Shown here one piece after another: positions 1 through 6,958 of a DNA stretch of 17,974 nucleotides. Below the pieces are notes generated by a model. The model searched no databases. It had not been told where the DNA came from and saw nothing but the letters and a program-made list of their open reading frames with translations. How positions within the stretch are numbered: the stretch's first letter is position 1; each line of letters starts with the position of its first letter. The position numbers and the translations under genes are program-made. This stretch comes from Fusobacteriaceae bacterium (GTDB lineage Bacteria; Fusobacteriota; Fusobacteriia; Fusobacteriales; Fusobacteriaceae): contig DAOUPY010000004.1 in the NCBI GenBank assembly GCA_030625925.1, positions 1 to 17,974 on the forward strand, written 5' to 3'.

Positions 1-4
1 GATA

Positions 5-250
5 ATGAAAAAATTAAACACTAAAAATGTAACATTAATTTCTAGTGCCAGCCATATTAGAAGGGGGTTATCAGTATATAAGGAAGTTTCTGTAAGAGAA
101 AACTTAGATATTAATTTTGATAACTTAGTATATTTAGACTATGATTCTGTAGAAGAAGCAATGAAAGTATCATCTAAAGAATATATGGTTGTTTATAGAG
201 ACACATTGAGAGCTTCTGGGTTATGGAATTATCCAGGAATCCAAAGATAA
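5..250 (+). CDS. Small protein of unknown function (possibly the C-terminal part of a longer gene)
   Basis: An 81-residue reading frame runs from an ATG at position 5 to a TAA and is followed at once by a strong terminator, so it is probably a real gene end. I do not recognise the family. The sequence is soluble and of mixed charge, has no membrane segment or signal peptide, and ends in WNYPGIQR. Only four bases precede the ATG, so no ribosome binding site can be judged. The true start may lie outside the window and this may be the tail of a larger protein. Confidence 0.55.
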   Translation: MKKLNTKNVTLISSASHIRRGLSVYKEVSVRENLDINFDNLVYLDYDSVEEAMKVSSKEYMVVYRDTLRASGLWNYPGIQR

Positions 251-265
251 GAGAACATATTAGAT

Positions 266-302
266 AAAAAAACGTCACGAAATTTTTCGTGACGTTTTTT
301 TT
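266..302. terminator. Bidirectional intrinsic terminator
   Basis: A perfect 12-bp stem (271-282 with 285-296) is flanked by an A-run on the left and a T-run on the right. It can therefore end transcripts from both the small plus-strand gene (stop at 250) and the convergent permease gene (stop at 317). Confidence 0.9.
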
Positions 303-316
303 CTAAAAATATTTAT

Positions 317-2233
317 TTATTTCTTCTTGTTTTTTCTTTTTCTAAGTAAAATTAGATCCCTTAAATAATTCTCATCCTTAGCCTCTAACCATTTTTCTTG
401 GAAATGTTCATCTTTAATTAGTGTTGCTATAGATGCCAGAGTCTGCAGGTGTAATTTATTTAATTTAGGGCTGCTGACAAATAAAAATACAGCTTTTATT
501 TCTGGATGTTTTTCACTGAATTTAATTCCATCTTTACATCTAAACACAGCCATATGGAATGTATCGATATCTTCTATAACAATATGCGGGATAGCTGTAA
601 ATCCGGATATAGCAGTGGTTATCTCATTTTCCCTTTCAAAGAAAAGATTCTCCAATTCCAAATTATTTTTCCCTAAGATGGTAGAGAATTTTTCAGCTTC
701 TACCTTAATTAACTCTTCTAAACTAGTAAAACCTTTTAGATCTACAATGGGAGCTTCCATGACTATCCTATCAAATTCTGTAAGTTCAACATCATCTCTT
801 TGATGAATAATATCCCGAAGTTCGCTTTCTAAATTATGACCTAATTTGAGGTTATCAGTAATTCTGATTAAAAGATGTAATAATGCATATTCTTTACTAG
901 AATTTTTCTTTCCGTAGATAAAATAGATAGCTAAACTGATAAAAATAAGACCTATACTAGATTCTATAGCAGCTATTCCCAATTGAGCTATAAAAGATAT
1001 AAATACAAATATAGTAAATATCTGAATCCATGGATATAGAGGGGCTATAAAAGAAGGTCTGTAATTTGATAGATTACTCTCTCTGATGATGATCACCGAT
1101 AAATTGGTAAGAACATAGGTCATTAATATAACGGCTGATGCTGTCTTAGCCAGTGTTTCTAATGGTAACAATAAAGATCCGACCATAAGCAGCCCTGTAG
1201 ATATAATAGCCACTGTAGGAGTTTTAAATTTTTTATTTACCCGGCCTACAAATTCAGGAAATAATTTATCTCGGCTCAGTGCCAGTGGATACCTAGACGC
1301 TGCCATAATCCCTGCATTTGCCGTAGAGATAAAGGCTAAAAGGGATGCTATAGTGAGGACTATATATCCAGGTTTTCCTGCTAATACCCTGGCAGCATCA
1401 GCAATAGGAGTCAGTGAATTGGCTAACTCGTCTCCAGGTAAAACTCCTACAGTAACAAATAATGTAGCTGCGTAAACTATAGTTATAACCGTAATTGAGG
1501 AAATCATTCCTTTAGGAATATTAACTTTAGGGTTCTTTACCTCTTCTGAGATAGAAGCAACTTTTAAAAGTCCACCAAAGGATACAAAGATAAAGGCTGC
1601 AGTAGATATTGTAACTCCAGCTCCTAGTGATGAAAAAGGTCCGCCGCTAGTAACTAATTCTAACTTATTATCAACTAAATCATATATTTGAATAAAAGGA
1701 GTAAAAAAATCAATATTTATATTAAATATTCCAACGGCTATAAAAATTCCCATTAAAAATAGTAAGCCTGTAACTAAAACAACCTCAAAGGTACTTGCTA
1801 TCTCTACTCCTATAATATTTAAAAATAAAAAGACAGAGGTAACAGCAGCAGATATAATAACCAGAGTCTGATGATCCAGATCTCCTCCGTATATGATTCC
1901 ACCGATAACTCCTGCTATACCAAAAATTGCAAAAGCAGTTTTCAAGCAGATTGCAAACCAGCTGAGGACTCCAGAGATAGTCCCTATGAGAGGACCCAGA
2001 GTTCTCACGATAAAAAAGTAATCTCCGCCGGCTTTTGGCATGGCAGTGGTAAGTTCAATAATAGATAATATTCCCGTAAAAGCAATTAACCCGCCTAATA
2101 TATAACCAAAAATCATCATTGGCCCTGCCTTACTAAAGGCTATTCCAGGCAATATAAATATCCCTGAACTTATCATAGCTCCAGATGAAATACTAAATAC
2201 ATCCATGTATCCAAGTTCTTTTTTTAGTTCCAC
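317..2233 (-). CDS. APC-superfamily amino acid permease with C-terminal PTS EIIA-like domain
   Basis: This is a 638-residue inner-membrane transporter. Residues 1 to about 440 are hydrophobic, with the APC signature near the N-terminus (SSGIFILPG) and multiple membrane helices, as expected of an amino acid/polyamine/organocation permease. After a linker, residues about 489-630 resemble a fructose/mannitol-type PTS EIIA domain. The region FFEREN...TAIPH places a histidine at residue 550, where EIIA proteins carry the phosphorylated His, and a later segment HLQTLASIATLI matches the conserved helix. The substrate cannot be told from sequence. The start is GTG, chosen because AAGGAGG lies 6 nt upstream. 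The gene stands alone between a terminator and a decayed gene. The EIIA-like part is probably regulatory (inference), possibly linking uptake to PTS phosphorylation state. Confidence 0.85.
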   Translation of the reverse strand: MELKKELGYMDVFSISSGAMISSGIFILPGIAFSKAGPMMIFGYILGGLIAFTGILSIIELTTAMPKAGGDYFFIVRTLGPLIGTISGVLSWFAICLKTAFAIFGIAGVIGGIIYGGDLDHQTLVIISAAVTSVFLFLNIIGVEIASTFEVVLVTGLLFLMGIFIAVGIFNINIDFFTPFIQIYDLVDNKLELVTSGGPFSSLGAGVTISTAAFIFVSFGGLLKVASISEEVKNPKVNIPKGMISSITVITIVYAATLFVTVGVLPGDELANSLTPIADAARVLAGKPGYIVLTIASLLAFISTANAGIMAASRYPLALSRDKLFPEFVGRVNKKFKTPTVAIISTGLLMVGSLLLPLETLAKTASAVILMTYVLTNLSVIIIRESNLSNYRPSFIAPLYPWIQIFTIFVFISFIAQLGIAAIESSIGLIFISLAIYFIYGKKNSSKEYALLHLLIRITDNLKLGHNLESELRDIIHQRDDVELTEFDRIVMEAPIVDLKGFTSLEELIKVEAEKFSTILGKNNLELENLFFERENEITTAISGFTAIPHIVIEDIDTFHMAVFRCKDGIKFSEKHPEIKAVFLFVSSPKLNKLHLQTLASIATLIKDEHFQEKWLEAKDENYLRDLILLRKRKNKKK

Positions 2234-2264
2234 AATATGCCTCCTTTTTTTAATAATAATTATG

Positions 2265-2292
2265 AGTATACTTCATTTCCATGTTATTCCAA
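2265..2292 (-). promoter_or_regulatory. Candidate sigma-70 promoter of the permease gene
   Basis: On the minus strand TTGGAA (2287-2292) and TATACT (2265-2270) are separated by 16 nt. They lie about 32 nt upstream of the GTG start, with AAGGAGG in between. The -10 is good and the -35 moderate. Confidence 0.5.
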
Positions 2293-2310
2293 ACGAAGCT
2301 ATTGTTAAAA

Positions 2311-2668
2311 TTAAACTGATAATTCTAAAGTTATTCTTAAATAAAATTGGTTGAACTCAATGTTTAAAGTTGTTATATTTTTCAACAGATCAGGAAATTC
2401 AAAATTTATTTTGCTGATCAAAGAATGAATTTTTAAGATAGCTTTTTTCTGTTGGGGTGGAATTGAAAATTATCTCTTTTTAATTGCAGATATTGTTTGG
2501 CTAAACCAGCCACATAGTCTCCTAAGGATTCATAAAAATCTGCCAGCCCTAGATAATGTCTAACCTCTAAAACTGATTTATTGGAATCGCTGTGTCAGAC
2601 ATTCGAAACATCCCGTAAAGGAAGATACTTAAACCACTGACAGTATTAAATAATATCTCTAATGTCAT
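2311..2668 (-). pseudogene. Remnant of a Na+/phosphate symporter-like gene (NptA/PhoU-type)
   Basis: The ATG at 2668-2666 overlaps the HNH gene stop (ATGA) and opens a 33-codon frame reading MTLEILFNTVSGLSIFLYGM, then stops at 2567. That start matches the N-terminus of the Na/Pi-cotransporter family (GLxxFLxGM). A second frame, from about 2605, reads HYLGLADFYESLGDYVAGLA and resembles a helical PhoU-like tail. Adding one T in the T4 run near 2465 would extend it through SIPPQQKKAILKI to a stop at 2311. An intact symporter has several hundred residues. The sequence therefore suggests a large internal deletion plus a later frameshift. The N-terminal identity is fairly clear. The identity of the tail is tentative. 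Confidence 0.6.
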
Positions 2669-3417
2669 CTCCATAGGATCACTCCTTTAATATCTCTCAA
2701 CCTTATTTTTAGATTATTTATATCGATCTTTCCTAAGAAAAAATTATATTTTATTTTACCGTAGATTATTTGCAGTTTCTGATCTTTAATATAGTAAATC
2801 TTATAAAATATTCCTTTTTTTAACCTATATTTGGATGTTTTTTTCTGGTTCCATAGATAATCTAAGTAATCTAAATATAGTAAAGCCTTATCTTTTAAGT
2901 ATTTTTCATAGAGATCTATGAGATTTTCAATATCTATATTTTTATAATTACCTATATGCTTGTCCTTGTGAGTTTGAATATCGTAAGCTGTTTCTAAAAT
3001 TTTAAGCTGAGATGATGTATAGAATTTTGTGGGGAGGAGACTGCTCTTTTGGTTATTGCAACTTTTACAAAGAAGAACTGCGTTATATTTTTCATCTGTT
3101 TTTAAACCGTAGCCGAGAGAGAGAGGCATATGATGATCTATTTGCAGGTTTTTTTTACTCCCGCAATTAAAACAACGATGTCCGAATAGATGTTTTATCC
3201 ATTGGCTGTCAGCGTAGGTAAAGTTTGAATCTATAATTTTATGTCTCTCATACCTCTTTCCCTTAATTTTAAAAATTTTATAAATTCTTTTTTCAGTAAC
3301 ATTAAAGGGGACCTTACTCCTAAAATCCCCACAAATTATTCTATATGCAGCCTGTTCTTTTTTTTCAAGAAGTTCATCTATCCCATAAAGTTTCCTCCTA
3401 TATATATTTATACCCAT
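2665..3417 (-). CDS. HNH-family endonuclease
   Basis: This 250-residue protein has a central HNH/zinc module. C82-x2-C85 is followed by DHH at residues 94-96 (catalytic His), N112 and C117-x2-C120-NN. This is the Cys4 zinc plus beta-beta-alpha-metal layout of HNH nucleases (DHxxPxSxG...NxxxLCxxCNxxKS). Flanking regions are rich in Lys and Tyr and not recognised. The ATG at 3417 lies inside the end of the upstream peptidase gene (20-nt overlap). The GGAGG near 3390 falls inside the frame and has no usable in-frame start after it, so translational coupling is likely. It is the third gene of a compact operon, and its stop overlaps the start of the decayed symporter gene by 4 nt. The target is unknown: it may be a defence or repair nuclease, or a leftover homing-type enzyme. 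Confidence 0.8.
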   Translation of the reverse strand: MGINIYRRKLYGIDELLEKKEQAAYRIICGDFRSKVPFNVTEKRIYKIFKIKGKRYERHKIIDSNFTYADSQWIKHLFGHRCFNCGSKKNLQIDHHMPLSLGYGLKTDEKYNAVLLCKSCNNQKSSLLPTKFYTSSQLKILETAYDIQTHKDKHIGNYKNIDIENLIDLYEKYLKDKALLYLDYLDYLWNQKKTSKYRLKKGIFYKIYYIKDQKLQIIYGKIKYNFFLGKIDINNLKIRLRDIKGVILWR

Positions 3418-4063
3418 TTTTTCTCAGCCACCTACGGTAAGACTTAGGATCTTCAATATATTTTTCTATATATTCCCAATATTCCTTAGAATGGTTGGGG
3501 TGTTTTAGGTGTCCTAGTTCATGTACCACTAAATATTCAATGACGTTTAGGGGCATTTTTATAAGGTTGAGATTGAAAGTAATAGTCCCGCTGGAATAAC
3601 AGATTCCCCAGGCAGATTTTAATGGTTTAATCTTTATTTTCTTAGGATAAAGTTCCATAAGTTTAGTATATTTTTCAAGGTATGTCTCTAAAATCCTTTT
3701 TATTTTTTGATGATACCAATGATTCAAGACCGAATTAAAATCTTTAGAAGTATTGAAAATTATATTTTCTTCCTCTATCTTTATGGGGATCTTAGATTTT
3801 TCTATTTTCCAAAGATAGAGTTTACCCAGGTAATAAATTCCTGAATTATCATCTACAGCTGAATATTTTTCCAGTTTTTCTTCTATCCAGGCATATTTAT
3901 CCTCTAGCAATTTTAATCCGTAGGAATAGGAAATCCTCATGGGAATATTCAAAATGATCTCCATAGAAGGTCTAACCTGGAGGGAGATATTTTTTTTCTT
4001 TTTTTTGATTATATAGAGCTCTCTTTCTTTATTTCCGATAGTTATCTTATATTTTTTTCTCAT
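3398..4063 (-). CDS. YgjP-like (DUF45) zinc metallopeptidase
   Basis: A 221-residue soluble protein of the YgjP/WLM-like metallopeptidase family. The signature is VVHELGHLKHPNHS: H181-E182-x2-H185 with a third metal ligand at H191. It is followed by the typical C-terminal tryptophan/arginine region (EYW...YRRWL). Upstream, LKSAWGICYSSGTITFNLNL (residues 148-167) matches the conserved strand before the active-site helix. Length fits the family (about 220-240). Its start overlaps the methyltransferase stop by 4 nt (ATGA at 4060-4063) and its end overlaps the HNH gene by 20 nt, so the three are almost certainly one transcript. Family members occur both as housekeeping proteins and beside restriction systems. 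The substrate is unknown. Confidence 0.85.
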   Translation of the reverse strand: MRKKYKITIGNKERELYIIKKKKKNISLQVRPSMEIILNIPMRISYSYGLKLLEDKYAWIEEKLEKYSAVDDNSGIYYLGKLYLWKIEKSKIPIKIEEENIIFNTSKDFNSVLNHWYHQKIKRILETYLEKYTKLMELYPKKIKIKPLKSAWGICYSSGTITFNLNLIKMPLNVIEYLVVHELGHLKHPNHSKEYWEYIEKYIEDPKSYRRWLRKNGYKYI

Positions 4064-4647
4064 TTCTTTCCTATAAGCAAAAATAAAGGATATTTTTTCT
4101 CATTTTTTTCTATAATAAAAATATTTTCAACTATCTTTACCTCTTTAAATCCTGCATCCTTAAAAATTTCCTCTAAAAAATCATTTGAGAATCCTAAGAA
4201 GTAGATTCCATCTAATGAACCATGAAATGAACCATCTTCTTTCATTAGATCTGCAATGGCTATAACTCCATTAGGGTTTAAAGAATCATATAATTTTTTT
4301 GCTAATTTAGTTATGTCTTCGATGTGGTGCATAACCATGGAACTCATAATCAAGTCAAAGGTCGAAGTGATTTCAAATATTCCTGTAAGTTCTGTAGTTA
4401 AGTTTTTATAATCTTTGCCTTTTTCTTTTAAAATGTCTAACATATTAGGAGAAAGATCTATACCATGAACTGCTCCGACTTTCTCTATTAATGGAAAAAT
4501 TAGCAGTCCAGTACCACATCCAAAGTCCAAAATGTTCATATTTTCATCTAATTTTATATTGTTTTTTATCGATCTGGCGATGGCATTGCTGCGTTCTATT
4601 TTTGACTCTGTATCCCAATCTTTTGCACGCTCATTGAAGTTACTCAT
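4060..4647 (-). CDS. Class I SAM-dependent methyltransferase
   Basis: A 195-residue small-molecule-type methyltransferase. The SAM site is NILDFGCGTGLL (motif I), followed by the acidic HGIDLS (motif II), DLIMSSMVMHHIED (motif III/IV) and LNPNGVIAIADL (post-motif). No DNA-methyltransferase catalytic motif (N/DPPY, PCQ) is present, so the substrate is probably a metabolite, cofactor or tRNA/protein side chain. The start at 4647 is chosen because AGGAGG sits 8 nt upstream (AGGAGGATATAATATG). A longer in-frame reading to 4755 begins at a TTG that is itself part of a GGAGG and reads through a GC-rich palindrome, so it is rejected. It is the first gene of the methyltransferase/peptidase/HNH operon. 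Confidence 0.88.
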   Translation of the reverse strand: MSNFNERAKDWDTESKIERSNAIARSIKNNIKLDENMNILDFGCGTGLLIFPLIEKVGAVHGIDLSPNMLDILKEKGKDYKNLTTELTGIFEITSTFDLIMSSMVMHHIEDITKLAKKLYDSLNPNGVIAIADLMKEDGSFHGSLDGIYFLGFSNDFLEEIFKDAGFKEVKIVENIFIIEKNEKKYPLFLLIGKK

Positions 4648-4662
4648 ATTATATCCTCCTAA

Positions 4663-4732
4663 TTGAACTTTCGTAATGGTGCACGCATTAAAAACCATAG
4701 AGTTTGCCCGCCTCCGGCGGGCAAACAGCCAT
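4663..4732 (-). repeat. GC-rich REP-like palindromic element in the operon leader
   Basis: A perfect 10-bp GC-rich stem, TTTGCCCGCC (4703-4712) with GGCGGGCAAA (4716-4725), has a 3-nt loop. Beside it lies the imperfect dyad TAATG...CATTA around GTGCAC (4674-4690). The GC content is far above that of the neighbourhood, which suggests an inserted short repeat. No T-run follows on the minus strand, so it is not a normal terminator. A 14-codon frame (4688-4732) runs through the hairpin, but its nearest GGAGG is 16 nt away, so I doubt that it is translated. Confidence 0.5.
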
Positions 4733-4874
4733 AATTTTTCTTTAAAATCCTCCAAACACTTTATTTTAAATATAATTTTAAAGAAAATAAGAATTACACC
4801 TTAATATTATTGTGGACTTTATAAGCGAGATGCATCAGCTCTTAATTATTTTTTCTAATATAATTATACAATAA

Positions 4875-4910
4875 AAAAGCCATAAACAAATGATTTTGTT
4901 TATGGCTTTT
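4875..4910 (-). terminator. Intrinsic terminator of the AGCS symporter gene
   Basis: A perfect 16-bp stem (4875-4890 with 4895-4910) has a 4-nt loop and is followed on the minus strand by a T-run. It starts 9 nt after the symporter stop. The remaining stretch to 4732 is AT-rich. On the minus strand it holds TATAAT at 4863-4868, a possible -10 for the methyltransferase operon, without a convincing -35. Confidence 0.9.
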
Positions 4911-4918
4911 GATTTATA

Positions 4919-6445
4919 TTATGAAACTTCTAATTCTGCCTCTGTTGGTTGTGCACTTCTACCTTTTATTCTTATATCATCCCAAAGTTCAAAATCACCT
5001 TTAATTCCAATTTCATTAGGATTGAAATCCCAGTTATCTTGGGTTCCGTTTTTCATTCTAGCTTTATAATCTTTTAAACAGATTATAGCTGGTTTAAACA
5101 TAATTAAGATACCTACTATATTAACCCATGCCATCATTCCTACACCAATATCACCAAGTGTCCAAGCTAGACCACCAGACATAATTGTACCTAGGAATAC
5201 AAATCCTAAAAACAGTATACTTAATATTTTTCTGATTTTCTTACCTGAAGCTTCGTCTCCGAATAGGTAGACTGAAGCTGTGTCCCCATTCCAGAAATAA
5301 GCTAGGATTGTTGTAAATGCAAAGAACATGATAGCTATAGCTACAATATAAGCTCCATAACCAATACCAGCATCCAATGCTGCAGTTGTATTAAGAGGAC
5401 CAATAGTAGAGACTGTCATCTCAGCAGAAGATCCAAATCCTGAGTAGATCTCCTTTCCAGTCGGAGCGAAAACTTTATATGCACCAGTGATGATGATCAT
5501 CAATGCAGTTGCTGTACACACGAATACAGAATCAATGTAGATAGAGAAAGCTTGTATTAATCCCTGTTTAGCAGGATGTGAAGTATCAGCGGCAGCAGCA
5601 GATGCAGGACCAGTACCTTGCCCAGCTTCATTAGAATAAATTCCTCTTTTAACTCCCCACATAACAGCACTACCTACGATACCAGCAAAGGCTTCATGCT
5701 GCCCAAATGCAGATTTAACCATTAATACTAATGATGGAATAATACCTTCAACATTTAAAGCTAATACTATAAGAGCCACAATGATATAAGCTACAGCCAT
5801 AAATGGAACTACTACACCGGCAAATTTAGCGATCCTCTTAGCACCACCAAATATAATTATTCCTAACAGTGTAACTATTACTAATCCAGTTGCCCATGTA
5901 GGGATACCAGTAGCTGTCTGCATAGATCCTGCAATTACATTAGCTTGCACAGAAGGCATAAAGAATGTCATTCCGGCTACAGTTACAACGGCAAATAAGT
6001 TACCATACCAAGCTTTACCACCTAATAAACCTTTTTTAAAGTAATAAGCTGGTCCTCCTCTGTATCCACCTTCAATTTTTTCCTTATATAGTTGTCCCAA
6101 TGTAGATTCAACATATGATGAAGCTGCACCTAGAAGTGAGATAACCCATAACCAAAAGATAGATCCTGGTCCTCCTAAAGCAATGGCTGTGGCAACTCCT
6201 GCAATGTTTCCTGTTCCTACTCTTCCAGAAACTGACATACACATTGCCTCAAATCCACTTATTGAATCTTTAGATCTTTCTCCTGGTTTAACATCTTTTC
6301 CCATTAATAATCTTATCATTTCTTTCATCATTGTAAATTGTGCTCCTCCAATCTTTAGAGTGAAGAATAGTCCTGCTCCTAGACAAAGATAGACAAGCAG
6401 CGGTGACCAAATAATACCGTTTAACTGATTAATAAAACTTTCCAT
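4919..6445 (-). CDS. Alanine/glycine:cation symporter (AGCS family)
   Basis: A 508-residue sodium- or proton-coupled alanine/glycine importer of the inner membrane. Family hallmarks are clear: the N-terminal SGFEAMCMSVSGRVGTGNIAGVA region, GGPGSIFWLWV, then EGGYRGGPAYYFKKGLLG, SNEAGQGTGPASAAAADTSHPAKQG and the late FWNGDTASVYLFG segment. About ten or more hydrophobic helices are seen, and the length is normal for AlsT/DagA-like proteins. The start at 6445 follows GGAGG with 7 nt spacing. A 28-residue upstream in-frame extension lacks a ribosome binding site and is not conserved family sequence. The gene is monocistronic, with its own terminator downstream. Confidence 0.93.
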   Translation of the reverse strand: MESFINQLNGIIWSPLLVYLCLGAGLFFTLKIGGAQFTMMKEMIRLLMGKDVKPGERSKDSISGFEAMCMSVSGRVGTGNIAGVATAIALGGPGSIFWLWVISLLGAASSYVESTLGQLYKEKIEGGYRGGPAYYFKKGLLGGKAWYGNLFAVVTVAGMTFFMPSVQANVIAGSMQTATGIPTWATGLVIVTLLGIIIFGGAKRIAKFAGVVVPFMAVAYIIVALIVLALNVEGIIPSLVLMVKSAFGQHEAFAGIVGSAVMWGVKRGIYSNEAGQGTGPASAAAADTSHPAKQGLIQAFSIYIDSVFVCTATALMIIITGAYKVFAPTGKEIYSGFGSSAEMTVSTIGPLNTTAALDAGIGYGAYIVAIAIMFFAFTTILAYFWNGDTASVYLFGDEASGKKIRKILSILFLGFVFLGTIMSGGLAWTLGDIGVGMMAWVNIVGILIMFKPAIICLKDYKARMKNGTQDNWDFNPNEIGIKGDFELWDDIRIKGRSAQPTEAELEVS

Positions 6446-6533
6446 AAAATACCTCCGTTTAAATACAATATAAAATAATTGAAATTCGATCTGAATAATT
6501 GGAACAATAGTCTTTATCATTGGTAACAATTAA

Positions 6534-6562
6534 AGGATAGCACCCTATAAATGAGAAGTCAA
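6534..6562 (-). promoter_or_regulatory. Candidate sigma-70 promoter of the AGCS gene
   Basis: Minus-strand TTGACT (6557-6562) and TATCCT (6534-6539) are separated by 17 nt, leaving a leader of about 80 nt before the start codon. The match is reasonable. I see no riboswitch or T-box motif in the leader. Confidence 0.4.
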
Positions 6563-6710
6563 ACCTAAAAAGAAACACTTTATTTGTTTTTAGGACAATA
6601 TTGCTTTGCTTGAAGTTATTGGATAGTGAATTTTTTATCTTACATATTGAGACAGAAATGTTATTTAGGTAACTTTTTTGTTGCAAAAATAGAGGTTGAT
6701 TTTCAATAAA

Positions 6711-6750
6711 AGAAAAGAAATCCCTACTTATTAGTAGGAATTTCTTTTCT
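6711..6750. terminator. Long hairpin, probable intrinsic terminator
   Basis: An 18-bp stem (6711-6728 with 6733-6750) has one C/A mismatch (G-U on the minus-strand RNA) and a TATT loop. Read on the minus strand it ends in TTTCTTTTCTTTT. It lies between the acyltransferase gene and the AGCS promoter, so it probably stops read-through into the symporter gene. The rest of 6751-6909 is very AT-rich and includes an (AT)8 run at 6797-6812. I see no gene there. Confidence 0.65.
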
Positions 6751-6909
6751 TAATGTTTATATATCATTTTATGCTCATATATTATTTTCACATAGGATAT
6801 ATATATATATATCTTAATGTTTAATTTTTTATGCATATAAATCAAAATAATAGATACTTTTAACATGAGTTCAGAACTTTATTTAACTTATAAAGTGAAA
6901 TAAATAACA

Positions 6910-6943
6910 ACATAATTAAAATATTCTTATTTTTTAATTATGT
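6910..6943 (-). terminator. AT-rich hairpin after the acyl ligase fusion gene
   Basis: A 12-bp stem (6910-6921 with 6932-6943) lies 16 nt downstream of the stop at 6959. It is purely AT-rich apart from one G-C pair and is followed by a moderate T-rich stretch, so it is a weak but plausible terminator. Confidence 0.45.
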
Positions 6944-6958
6944 CAAAAAAATTAAAGC

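Noticed and set aside
4703..4725. GC-rich palindrome as an intrinsic terminator
   Set aside because: No T-run follows on either strand and no gene ends beside it.
4648..4755. N-terminal extension of the methyltransferase (FARRRR... segment)
   Set aside because: It starts at a TTG inside a GGAGG, reads through the GC-rich palindrome, and a far better ribosome binding site lies before 4647.
6446..6686. Extended AGCS start and a small overlapping reading frame in its leader
   Set aside because: Neither has a ribosome binding site, and the AGCS family begins at the Met after GGAGG.
6446..6750. Riboswitch or T-box upstream of the alanine/glycine symporter
   Set aside because: No T-box sequence or glycine-aptamer core is visible. 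The long hairpin lies upstream of the likely promoter.
6797..6812. (AT)8 run as a meaningful repeat
   Set aside because: Simple AT repeats are expected in AT-rich intergenic DNA and it is not placed over a clear promoter.
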